The translations under genes were made by a program, and so were the position numbers. A stretch of DNA of 64,000 nt from Lachnospiraceae bacterium. Lineage in GTDB: Bacteria > Bacillota > Clostridia > Lachnospirales > Lachnospiraceae. Within the stretch, counting starts at the first letter, position 1, and every line of letters starts with the position of its first letter. The notes beneath the pieces were generated by a model that had not been told where the DNA came from, searched no databases, and worked only from the letters and a program-made list of their open reading frames with translations. The DNA lies in NCBI GenBank assembly GCA_002892395.1, contig NBBL01000009.1, positions 1-64,000 on the forward strand, given 5' to 3'. This document shows, piece by piece, positions 40,567-51,200 of the stretch.

Positions 40567-42300
40567 TCAAACTGGTTGGGTTGCTGTCACACGTGTGACA
40601 AATGCACACTCTTGTAGCACAAAAAAATTTGGAGGACTTAATTCAGAAAGGAACCGTTGAGAACTGATCATATCTGTCTTACTAGTATATTTCTTGGTAG
40701 TATTCTTTTTCAAGTTTTCAAGCATAGTGCTATTACATCTAATATACCACTCAAACCGATCAAAATACACAACAATTTTTTCGATTAACAACTCTGCCAG
40801 GATTTGCTCATCAAACTCTTTCTCGAAAATATTATTTATAACTTGAATGATATCAAGAATGCGCTTTTTTTGAGATACATCACTCTCCTCTTCTGTGTTA
40901 TTAGACTGGCGCTGTTCCTTTAAAATACTTTTTTGTTCCTCTATTTCTCGTTTTTTTCTCGAAAATTCCTTCTTGTCAATAATCCCATCCAAAAATGTGT
41001 CCAGTAATTTTTCTTCACGAATGTTAAGTCGTTTTATCTCATCTTCTAGTTTTTCTCTGCTCGTTTCTGTAGTCGCTTTTGGTACTATTTTTTCTACCGT
41101 CTTGACAACTCTTTCCTTAATTTTATCTTTATCTATCTTCAAGAACGATAAAATTGTTCTCCAAATTGGTTTTAGATCTTTTGTCCATACTGCAGGCGTG
41201 TCACATACTCCTTCTAGGTTATATTTTGCTCTTGCTTTTGGAGTACCATAATTTTCTACACTGATACATAAAAACCTTCGTTCATACACTTCAGATGGTA
41301 TTTCATTTCGATAATTATAGACACAACCTCCAGCCGCAACGAACTTTTTCCCACATTTTCCGCATATTAATTTCTGTTGCCACACATTCTTGGATGTTTT
41401 GAGCCCATGCTTTTTTTTACTTTTAGATAGCCCTAGCTGCTGTGTCTTTTCGTTCATAATTTTTTGTGTTTTTTCGAATATATCCGAACTAATAATGGGC
41501 TGGTGGTTTCCTTTCAGAAGTTTCAGTTCAATGTCCCCGCGATTTTTTATGACTTGGTGTGTCAAAAAATCTTTGGTATAATATTTGCATATTTGTATCT
41601 GCCCTGTATAAAAAATATTCCGTAATATATAAGCAATCCCTCCCGTCGACCAATGCTCTCTTCCTTTCGGTGATACATAGCCTTTGCTTTCCAACATATA
41701 TGAAATTTTGCGTATTCCCGCACCAGACAAATATAAATCGAAAATTTCTTGTACAATTCTTGCCTTTTTTTCATCTATAATGAAAGTATCTTTTCCAGTT
41801 CTGATGTATCCGTATGGCGTATCGCCAGAAACAATCCCTTTTTGTCTTCCAATACTGAGTCCAGCTTTTACTCTCTCGGAAATTCTGCACGACTCTTTTT
41901 GAGCAATTGCTGCTAAAACTGTAAATGTAAATTCATCGTCATCCGCACTACTCAAATGCTCGAATGCAAAGTAAACCTCTACCCCTATGGACTTTAAATA
42001 TCTTGTATAATTGAGAGCATCCATTGTGTTTCTAGAAAACCTCGGGATTTCACGAGTCAATACGAGATCAAATTTTTTCTTCTTCGCCGCTTCCAACATC
42101 TGAAGAAAAGCTTTCCGATTTTTGAGACTTGTTCCACTGATTCCGGGATCACTATATAATTTATATACTTTCCAGTGTGGCTTATCTTTTAAAAAGTTGT
42201 TGTACCATTCTATCTGATTATCTAATGCATGCAGCTGGGCTTCACTATCTGTAGATACTCTCGCGTAGATAGCGATTGTTCTTGGTCTATTGAAATCCAT
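40567..42300 (-). CDS. large serine recombinase (TndX/TnpX-like)
   Basis: A 577-residue site-specific recombinase. The resolvase domain (1-150) has the catalytic serine in YARVSTDSEAQ and the conserved LVLTREIPRFSRN. A recombinase domain follows (GDTPYGYIRTGKDTF, HWSTGGIAYILRNIFYTGQI) and a zinc-ribbon (CGKCGKKF), then a coiled coil (REKLEDEIKRLNIREEKLLD). Such enzymes integrate and excise conjugative and mobilisable elements. The last residues (AFVTRVTATQPV) are encoded across a 16-bp palindrome that may be the attachment site. It lies at the left end of the element and appears intact. Confidence 0.93.
   Translation of the reverse strand: MDFNRPRTIAIYARVSTDSEAQLHALDNQIEWYNNFLKDKPHWKVYKLYSDPGISGTSLKNRKAFLQMLEAAKKKKFDLVLTREIPRFSRNTMDALNYTRYLKSIGVEVYFAFEHLSSADDDEFTFTVLAAIAQKESCRISERVKAGLSIGRQKGIVSGDTPYGYIRTGKDTFIIDEKKARIVQEIFDLYLSGAGIRKISYMLESKGYVSPKGREHWSTGGIAYILRNIFYTGQIQICKYYTKDFLTHQVIKNRGDIELKLLKGNHQPIISSDIFEKTQKIMNEKTQQLGLSKSKKKHGLKTSKNVWQQKLICGKCGKKFVAAGGCVYNYRNEIPSEVYERRFLCISVENYGTPKARAKYNLEGVCDTPAVWTKDLKPIWRTILSFLKIDKDKIKERVVKTVEKIVPKATTETSREKLEDEIKRLNIREEKLLDTFLDGIIDKKEFSRKKREIEEQKSILKEQRQSNNTEEESDVSQKKRILDIIQVINNIFEKEFDEQILAELLIEKIVVYFDRFEWYIRCNSTMLENLKKNTTKKYTSKTDMISSQRFLSELSPPNFFVLQECAFVTRVTATQPV
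40585..40600. other. 16-bp perfect palindrome, candidate attachment site
   Basis: TGTCACACGTGTGACA is a perfect palindrome at the 3' end of the recombinase gene, close to where composition changes from host to element. Serine recombinases act on dyad-like sites, so it may be part of attL. Confidence 0.45.
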
Positions 42301-42346
42301 TCTGTCACTCCGTCCTTAAGTCCTACATAAAGTCACATATGAAATC

Positions 42347-42394
42347 TGCTACCGGTAGCAATCATACCGAAGCAGTATAATCGTTACCGGTAGC
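42347..42394. promoter_or_regulatory. two GCTACCGGTAGC-type dyads upstream of the serine recombinase
   Basis: TGCTACCGGTAGCA (42347-42360) is a perfect 14-bp palindrome, and GTTACCGGTAGC (42383-42394) is a one-mismatch copy. TATAAT-like and TATACT-like hexamers lie between them. They sit about 50-95 bases before the recombinase ATG and look like operators for a repressor of element excision. Confidence 0.55.
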
Positions 42395-42443
42395 ATCTGG
42401 ATAAAAGTATAACAAAACAACGACTGTGCCGCAATGACGCTGA

Positions 42444-42629
42444 CTATTTCTTGCTATAAATATCCTTAATGGCTGCTTCCATTTCGTCTTTTGTAATAAT
42501 ATCACGCTTGAACATATATCGTATTAACGCTTCTGTAATTTGCTCTTCAAGCGCATCTTTATGTTCATACCGCATATACACATAATTTTTCTCATCGATC
42601 TGAAAATCGCCGTCATAATTTTTAGTCAC
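42444..42629 (-). CDS. small hypothetical protein downstream of topoisomerase III
   Basis: A 61-residue acidic-to-mixed protein ending in an amphipathic helix (ITKDEMEAAIKDIYSKK) of the kind seen in short SHOCT-like C-terminal regions. The start codon is GTG and overlaps the topB stop by 8 bases (42622-42629), so translation is coupled. Function unknown; it is probably part of the same element transcript. Confidence 0.6.
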   Translation of the reverse strand: MTKNYDGDFQIDEKNYVYMRYEHKDALEEQITEALIRYMFKRDIITKDEMEAAIKDIYSKK

Positions 42630-44742
42630 GAAATAAAAATTTCACCTTCCCATCGTTCAGTAATGTCAGTTTCGCAGAGAAAGTTCCTCCAGATTTCTTC
42701 TGGAATCCTTTCAACACTCCAGTTTTTCCTTTCTCAAGCAATTGCTTGACTTGTACTTCGGAAAGTGTCTTATTGGCCACTTTAAAAGGAAGCTTTACTT
42801 TACAGCCTTCTTTATATCCACTGCAATACCAGCTGTATTTGCCTCGGTATATAATCTTGCCACATTGTGGACAATACAATCTGCTTTTATTACAGCTATT
42901 TTTTAACACATCAGTATCCAGTTTTTCCTTGCTATCCTTAAGAGCTTGTAGATTGTTTGCAATCCTCTTAAAAACATTGTTCAGCATTTGATCTTTGGAT
43001 AGTTTCCCGTCCCCTATTGCAGCAAGCTGCTCTTCAAAATCTGCTGTTAAATTTTCTGACTTGAGTTCTTCTGGTACCAATGCAATATAATTATGGCCAA
43101 GCTCTGTCCCGTAATATTTCCCTTTTTTCAAAACGATGTAGGGACTTTTCGAATACATCAGTCGTTCAATGATTGATGCCCGCGTCGCGGAAGTCCCAAT
43201 TCTGTATTTTTCCATTAAACTGATGATAGATGAAACGGAATACCGTGATGGCGCTTGTGTCTTTTTATCTTTTCGAAAATACCGGTCGGCATGCAGCACA
43301 GTTTCTTCACAGATAGAAGACGAAATTTCGTTCTCCTCTTCCTCTGACTCATCCGCCACAGGCTTCTTATCATCCGCATATAGTACTTTCCATCCGGGCT
43401 CTAAGACCTCCTTTCCCTTCGTCAAATACACATTCTGCTTATCAGAAACTGCTAGCAGACATATCGCACGATATGTATAATTTGAAAGGAAAATTGCCAG
43501 AAACCTCTTGGCAACTTCCAAGAACACATTTCTTTCATCTGGACTTAGCTGATTCTGAAAAATTTCCAACATATTAGGATTAATAGTAGGCACCAATGCA
43601 TGATGATCAGTTACTTTTAGATCATTCACATATTTTTTCTCTCTGATCGTCTTATCGATAGAATCTTTCGTCAAAACTCCCCATTTTTGAGCGATCAAAG
43701 CTTTTCCATCATCTGAAAAAACCGGCAGCACACTCTCCAAGTGACGTCCAATCTCTCTGGCAAGATCAGTACTCATCACGCGGCTATCTGTCCTTGGATA
43801 AGACAATATCTTATGTTTTTCATACAGGGACTGTGCCATTTGAAGCGTTTTAGATGCATCATATCCATATTTGCTTCCCATTTCTTTCTGCAAATCCGCC
43901 AAATTATAAAGAGAAGGAGCCGAAACTTTTTTCAGCTCCTCCGTGTAACGCGTCACTCTAAGTTGTTTAAGATCGTTATTTTTTATGTAATCGTTCGCCA
44001 TTTCAGCGGTAGCAAAGGTTTTTACCTTCTTATTCTCGTCAACTAAAATTCCACTAAAGCCTTCTTGATAGTGTATGTGAACCTCAAAATACGGTGTGGA
44101 GTTGAAAGCTGCAATTTCATTGTCTCGTTTCACAATCAGTCGAAGAAGAGGCGTCTGACAACGCCCATATCGTAATACAACAGAACCATTTCCTTTTATT
44201 AATGTAAGCCCCCTAGAATAATTCATGCCCATCAGATAATCAGTTTCAGCGCGCGCCTCTGCTTCCTGGAGCAAGTTCGTAAATTCACTGCGTTCATGTA
44301 GATTTGAAAAAGCTCTCCGGAGAGCCTCTTCTGTTAATGAAGATGCCCATAAAACCTTGACTGGCTTTTTATTTCCAGCCAAACGATAAATCCACTCTTG
44401 AATTAAATATCCTTCTCTTCCTGCATCACCGGCGTTGATTATAAAATCTACGTCTGAACGTTGGATCAATTGTTTAATCACATTAAATTGTTTTTCAGTA
44501 GCCGATAATATCTTAAGAGATGACTGAATCGGAAAACGGAATGGTAAATTTTCTAATTTCCATTCTTTTAAGCATTCATCATGTTCTTCTGGGAGCTTTA
44601 ATCCCACAAGATGCCCAATTGCCCATGTAACAATATATTGGTCCCCTTCTATGTATCCAGCCTTGCGTTGACTGCAGCCAAGTACCTTGGCCATATCCGC
44701 TCCGGCAGATGGCTTTTCTGCAACGACTAAAATTTTTTGCAT
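42622..44742 (-). CDS. topB: DNA topoisomerase III (type IA)
   Basis: A 706-residue type IA topoisomerase that passes single strands through a transient break. The N-terminal Toprim domain starts MQKILVVAEKPSAGADMAKV and has INAGDAGREG. The active-site tyrosine is in SYPRTDSRVM near residue 315. RYGRCQTPLLRLI and TRASIIERLM are also conserved. A C-terminal four-cysteine zinc ribbon (CPQCGKIIY, WYCSGYKEGC) follows. Element-borne topB genes usually assist replication or transfer of conjugative elements. GAGGAGG precedes the ATG. It is intact. Confidence 0.95.
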   Translation of the reverse strand: MQKILVVAEKPSAGADMAKVLGCSQRKAGYIEGDQYIVTWAIGHLVGLKLPEEHDECLKEWKLENLPFRFPIQSSLKILSATEKQFNVIKQLIQRSDVDFIINAGDAGREGYLIQEWIYRLAGNKKPVKVLWASSLTEEALRRAFSNLHERSEFTNLLQEAEARAETDYLMGMNYSRGLTLIKGNGSVVLRYGRCQTPLLRLIVKRDNEIAAFNSTPYFEVHIHYQEGFSGILVDENKKVKTFATAEMANDYIKNNDLKQLRVTRYTEELKKVSAPSLYNLADLQKEMGSKYGYDASKTLQMAQSLYEKHKILSYPRTDSRVMSTDLAREIGRHLESVLPVFSDDGKALIAQKWGVLTKDSIDKTIREKKYVNDLKVTDHHALVPTINPNMLEIFQNQLSPDERNVFLEVAKRFLAIFLSNYTYRAICLLAVSDKQNVYLTKGKEVLEPGWKVLYADDKKPVADESEEEENEISSSICEETVLHADRYFRKDKKTQAPSRYSVSSIISLMEKYRIGTSATRASIIERLMYSKSPYIVLKKGKYYGTELGHNYIALVPEELKSENLTADFEEQLAAIGDGKLSKDQMLNNVFKRIANNLQALKDSKEKLDTDVLKNSCNKSRLYCPQCGKIIYRGKYSWYCSGYKEGCKVKLPFKVANKTLSEVQVKQLLEKGKTGVLKGFQKKSGGTFSAKLTLLNDGKVKFLFRD

Positions 44743-44785
44743 TCCCCTACCTCCTCTCGGGCTCCGATTTTCTTCTTCCCAGATT

Positions 44786-45271
44786 TCATAGTTCCATCTT
44801 GGTCATAATTGTCTCATGATTTACAATGAAGGTTAAATACACTTGATTGACAAGATCAGATAATTTTTCCACATTAAAACCCTCTGTAGCATAATATGCT
44901 ACGCTAAAGGATCGCGAGTCTCTATCAAAATTCCAAAATGACGCTCCAATTTTTCCATTCGTCTGTGGATCAATCATCTGCACATACACACTTCCAAGTT
45001 GCCCTCCCATATACATTTGAATATCCTGGCAAACTTCTTTTAGAAGTAATTTTCCCAGATCTTTATAGACTAAAGGTTCTGAAAATATTTTTTCTCCCGG
45101 GCGGCGAAGCAACAAAAAATCAAACTTGTAAAGATTATTTCCATATGCGGCAAACATAACTCCCATAGCTAAGCATGCTCCATTACTTTTAATTTCGTTA
45201 GGCATATAGGATTGCACTACGATATCAGCAAGCCGAAAAGTGCTGACAGGTAACAGCCTTGGTTCTCCCAC
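44786..45271 (-). CDS. hypothetical protein between topB and the methylase-helicase
   Basis: A 161-residue soluble protein of no family I can name (VGEPRLLPVSTFRLADIVVQ, then DIQMYMGGQLGSVYVQMIDP). I chose the GTG at 45271, which has AGGAG 8 bases upstream. An ATG at 45304 would place the start inside the upstream gene without a ribosome binding site. It lies in the transfer-related operon and recurs with topB in similar elements, as far as I recall; the role is not known. Confidence 0.6.
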   Translation of the reverse strand: MGEPRLLPVSTFRLADIVVQSYMPNEIKSNGACLAMGVMFAAYGNNLYKFDFLLLRRPGEKIFSEPLVYKDLGKLLLKEVCQDIQMYMGGQLGSVYVQMIDPQTNGKIGASFWNFDRDSRSFSVAYYATEGFNVEKLSDLVNQVYLTFIVNHETIMTKMEL

Positions 45272-45287
45272 TTTCCTTCTCCTTTCT

Positions 45288-48200
45288 TTAAAGATCGAAT
45301 TCATTATCTTTTTCCATGACAGAAAGTTGTGTGAACTGTTGATCTTTCTTTAACAAATAGCTGTCATACGAATCTACAACTTCTTCTTTTAATTCTGATG
45401 CCAATTCAACGGCAGCTTTTGAAATTTCTGGATTGCTGCCTTTTGGCACTTTTCCTGCTGCTATTGCCTTAATATCCTCACTGCTTGCATAAAATCCGAC
45501 ATCATAATTTAAACGAGTGATCTTTTCCTTCTGCACAGCAGATAACCCTGGTATTGCTGACAGATAGCGACGGTCAGCGTACTTCCATGGATTTTCACCT
45601 TCATGTCTACTGTACTCCTCAAAAGTAAGCCGCAAACAATTATATGGGTCTTTCACTCTCATTGCGGGCATAGCCCGCACAACGCCACACAACGCCTCCC
45701 TAAACTCTTCATCCCGCAAATCGAGCTTTTCATTAATAGACGTCACAGGCATCTCGCTAATCTCTGTGTTGGCTTTCACTAAAGTAACCTCTTTACCATC
45801 TTCTCCAGTCGTATTAATTTGAAATGTTCTTCCTCGGCTCGTGCAGTGGTCAATCGTTAATTGCTTAACTGCTTCATATAAGGAAACTCCTTCTAACGCT
45901 ATTTTTCCATCTTTCACATAAATACAGCCCGTTTTAACATTGGCTTTTGAAGGTTCTACCCCTAACACTACCGCCATTTTTCTCAAAAGTTCTTTATCTG
46001 TGTCGGATAAAGGAGAAAAGCGCTTTTTGACTGATTCAATCACTGCTTGTGCGTATTTTTTCTGTGCTGTAATGATTTCTCTGTTCTCTGAGACATGACG
46101 TTTTTCCTGATTGAATTTAGGCTTATAAACTTTTGTGTCTAAAAATTCTTTTGCTTCCTGTGCACTGGAAAAATACTTCGGTTTCCCTGTTCCATTTGAA
46201 ATACCTGCACCAAAAGCTCCTTCTTCTGAGCAATGATGAAAACGATCATAGATTTGCCATGTATTGAGCCCTTTCTCCACAATTTCATATCGCAGATAAT
46301 TTCTCCACTGTGGAAGTGTATGATATAAAAATTCTGATTTTTTTTGCTTCCATTCCTTTAATTCCTCGTCACTATTGTGATTCTCGATCACAGCATACAG
46401 GTTTTCATTTTCAATATAGTTTTTCTGCACGCTATAAATATGATTTAATAAGTCCCCGTCTCCATCTCCAAGATCATATCGTCCTTCGTACCAATCTAAG
46501 GTTCCATTTTTTTCCGTGATAACCTGAAATTTTGTTTTCTTATACCATCCTACAGATATCTCACTATGATCCGGTATCATAGCTCTCATTTGATGCTGCG
46601 CTTGGTCATACCCTGCAAAGAGTATGTTTGCCTCTCTGAGCGATAAAATCTCTCCATCTTTAAATAACTCTGATTCAGACCATTCAATTCTCACCAAGGG
46701 CTCTTTCAGGATGCCTTGTACCCCGTATTGGTTTACAACTTCTTGCTGAGCAATCTCTTTAAGCTGTTGTTCTGTGATCCTATATGCAGTTTGTGTTCTA
46801 TTTCCCTCCTCATCCATTTCAATAATCTGGATTCTCGCTTTTTCTTCTCTAAAGTTACTTGATATTGCAAGCAAGGCGGATAAACCATCTTTGTATTCAA
46901 CAGTACCGAAGCTTCGGCAATCACCAGTATCGATACCAAAATCATCGTTTCGCAGAAGCCTTTCAACGGATATCCGATACCTAAATGGAATCGTTGCTAC
47001 CTTATCTTGATTAAAATCATGAACAGATATTAACGCATCTTCCTGATCTGGATCATAGGCTTTCTTCTGTAGCAATACCTTATTGGCAATAGTTTTTTTC
47101 ACGAAATCTGGAAGAGTATCTTCATCTATAAAATATGTCACTCTTTTCCCATCCAGAGAAATGTAGGCAATCGTCTTGTAATCTATTACCTTGTGTTTTT
47201 CGGCATCGGCTCTAATTGGCGAAGCCTTGTCCCATACCGTAATACCATCCCCCATTGTGGAAAATTGAATATCATAGTGGTGCGTCTCTTTTTTTGAGTT
47301 TGTCTTCGCTTCTCCTTTCATATCCGACTCTTTCTCGGAAGACTCCGAAAAACTGTTTTCTCCAGCCCCCTCTGCCAATTGTTGCGTATCAGAACCCGAA
47401 GATAACGTCCCCTTTGTTTCATCTCCGTTTTCCTTCCTCAATCTGATGGCTTCTGTGATCTCCGGTGGATTTAATACTTCTCTTTCGTATTCATGATTCC
47501 CTGATGATTCGTAATCTGCAAGTGTTGTCCAAGTATCGTTTCGACTATCTTCCGTTTGATCAATGATCTCACTCCCCACTGTTTCCGATGCTATGACAGA
47601 AATTTCAGAATCTGCATTTTCAGATATATTAAGAAGTGTATCCAATTCCTTGAGGCGCGCCATTTGTGACTGATAAAGTTTTTCTTTTCCAAAGGGTTTT
47701 CTTGCAGCCTCTGTAGCCGCCATCAACGCTACCCTGACATCTGACAATTCGTTTTCAAACTTTGCAAGCCGTTCCGGCATAGCATTCAGTACTCTTGAGA
47801 TTGCGGAAATATTCGCAGAGCTGTTTAAGCTTAATTCAAATTCATGTGAAACTCTCCCTTTTATCTTTACGCGATATATATTTCTATCAAATTCCCGGAG
47901 CATGATCGCCCGGAGCTGAAAACCTAAATACTCCCCGATCACCTCTTCTTGATCAAAAAGGGTACAACTTGAACGCACAAGCTGATTCAGCTTAGCTCCA
48001 GCTTCTGTCCGATCTGTATAGTTGTGATTGCCAAGCTTGATTAAAAAAGTATCCGAACTCTTTGGTTTCACTTCCCTATACAGTCCAATATCTGCCTTCA
48101 TTCCCACAATGGCTTCTTCAAGCGCTACAATTCGCTTCGGAAAGCGAATCGTACTATCGTCCTGCAAATGATACAGATCACTCTGATATGCAGCTCGCTC

Positions 48201-51200
48201 CATTTTCAGCTTTGCGACGGAAACATCCAATTCCATTTTCTCTTTGATATATGGATTTCCCGTTGCAAGTGCCTTTACCTCCGCATAAGAAAGCGTAGAT
48301 TCATCAATGTCGGCGCAACTGCGAATCGGTGACTTACTCGTCATGATCTGACTGATAAATTTTTGTTTGTTCTCAATGAGCTGCCAGCTGTATGCATCAA
48401 AAGTGTCTGTGGTGACATATCTGTAAATAGATACACTCGTGTTCAGATTTCCTTGCCTTATGATACGTCCCTCACGCTGTTCAATGTCAGATGGACGCCA
48501 CGGTACATCTAGATGATGTACCGCAATTAGATGATCCTGCACATTTGTTCCGGCCCCCATTTTTTGAGTGGAGCCGAGTAACAATCTCACATCTCCATTC
48601 CGTACCTTTCTGAATAACTGATCCTTCTGCACCTCTGTCTTCGCATCATGGATAAAAGCAATCTCCTGCTCAGAAACGCCTTTTTTAACCAACTTCTGTT
48701 TAATATCATCATAGACATTGAAAGATCCATCTGACCTTGGCGTCGAGAGATCACAAAAGATAAGTTGTGTCGCTCGCTCTGATTTTGTTGTGTTCCAAAT
48801 TTTAAAAGCGACATCAATACAGGCATTGACCTTTGAGTTTGCTACATCCGGCATGTTTGGGTTAATGAGCCTTTGATCCAAAGCCAGCTTTCGTCCGTCA
48901 TTTGTAATCTTCAACATATTGTCTATATCCGGTATAATTCTTTGATTTCGCACATCGTCTGCTCGGTCTGCCAAAGCTGCCACCATATCTTTTTGTAATG
49001 TTGTCGGTTGCACCTTCACGTTGTAAATATGCGCTTCCGGTACTGGGAGGTTCAGCATATCTGCCGTTTGAACATCTGCTGCTTCATGCCATAAAGACAT
49101 CAATTCTGGAATGTTAAAAAAACTGGAGAATCGTTTCTTTGCCCGGTATCCAACACCCTCCGGTGTAAGCTCAATAGCAGTAACTACATTGCCAAAGTTT
49201 GCTGCCCAAGCATCAAATTGATCTAATCCATACTTATTGAGAAGATCTGACTGAAGATATCGCATGTTAGTATAGAGCTCGGTCATAGAGTTGCTGATCG
49301 GCGTACCGGTCGCGAATACAATTCCTCGCCCGTTGGTCAATTCATTCATATACTGACACTTCATATACATGTCAGAAGATTTTGCGGCCTCTGTTTGTTG
49401 CACACCTGCCACGTTGTTCATCTTAGTATATAAAAACAGATTCTTGTAATAGTGGCTTTCATCTACAAACAGTCGATCTACTCCCAATTGCTCAAAGTCT
49501 ATCGTGTCGTCTTTTTTTGACCCATCATTCAGCTTTTCCAGTCTGAGCTTTAATTTTTTCTGCGTCTTTTCAAGCTGTTTCACTGTAAACTTTGTTCCTG
49601 CGTTTACCTTGACGTTGACAAGTGCATCCGTGATCTTATCAATTTGACGCTGTATGTAATAAACCTGACGTTGTTTCGATAGTGGGATCTTTTCAAACTG
49701 GCTGTGCCCTATAATAGCGGCATCATAATCACCTGTTGCAATTTTGGAACAAAACAGTTGGCGGCGCGCTGGGGTGAAATCTTTTTTCGTTGCCACAAGT
49801 ATGTTCGCCGCAGGGTACAGTTTCAAAAAATCAGCACCCCATTGTTCCGTCAAGTGGTCCGGAACAACAAACAAAGATTTATGCGCTGCGCCGATTCGCC
49901 TTGCTTCCATTGCACATGCAACCATCGTATAGGTCTTTCCTGCTCCAACAACATGTGCCAGCAATTCATTCCCACCAAATAGTGCACGTGCTACCGCATT
50001 CTTTTGATGTTCCTTCAATTGAATGTCCGGATTCATTCCGGGAAACTTCAGGAAAGAACCGTCATACGAACGTGTTTTTAAGTTGTTGAATTTTTCGTTA
50101 TACTGTTTTACTAAATCAGTTCTACGCTTTGGATCGTTGAAAACCCAGTTTTCAAATTCGGTCTTGAGAGCTTCTGCTTTTGCATTGCACAGAGCTGTTT
50201 CTTGCTTGTTCAAAACAGTCTTGTCCCTTCCTTCTGCGTCAAGAGTATGGTCATACACTTTCGTATCACGCAAATTCAATGTGTTTTCTAGAATCTCAAG
50301 AGCATTTTTTCTTTCTGTTCCATAGCTTGTTACACACAATGGCAGCGACTTTGCCAAGCTCTTATTATTGATATGCCACTCTGCTGTTACTGGCTCAAAC
50401 TCAACCCGCGTATTTGCGCTCTGTGAGATTTCAGTCATTCGCCAGTGTGGTACATTCAGTTTTTCCTCCATGAACTGCTCGATATATTCCGGAGCAATCC
50501 ACGTTGCCCCCAGACGAACATCGATATTTTGTGCTTCAAGCGGTGTCGGCATTGCTGCTTTCAAGGCATCAACATTAAGAGCATAATTGGGATCTGTTTC
50601 TGCTGCTTTTTCTGCCGCTATTAATTTTTCCCTGATATTACCCGACAGATATTCATCAGAAGTCACATAACCGCTGAGCGGATTATCCGTTGCTTGTTCC
50701 GGATCCCGATAAATGACTCCTTCAAGCTGCTTTGGCAACTCAGATGCTCCAATACCTTTAAGTAAACCAGCCATATATTGTAAATTTATCTTCCCTCTTT
50801 CAGAAAGGGAAAGAAGCAAGGCATCTTCTGCCGTATCTGCCTCTGAAACAGTAATATGTGGAGTCACAGTTCTCTTGCTGAACAGATCTGCCTTCCCAAT
50901 CCACTTACCCTTTTCATCATACTTTTCAAAAGAAGATACAAATCCATAAGCTACGTCATTTTGAAAAAGATGATTTTCTTTTGTAACTATTCTTCCATAT
51001 TTTTTTACAAACGCTTCATATTTGTCATTTAATGCTACCATCTGCTCATTGATGAACTGTTCCGGCCCGTTCTCCAACTCTATATTGAGAAGAGAATACC
51101 CGGAATTACGTAGATCTATTAGAGCCTTCAAACGTTCCTTCTGTTCCATGGGAAGATCCTGCAATATCATGACTGAATTCTCTCGATAATACACGTCACC

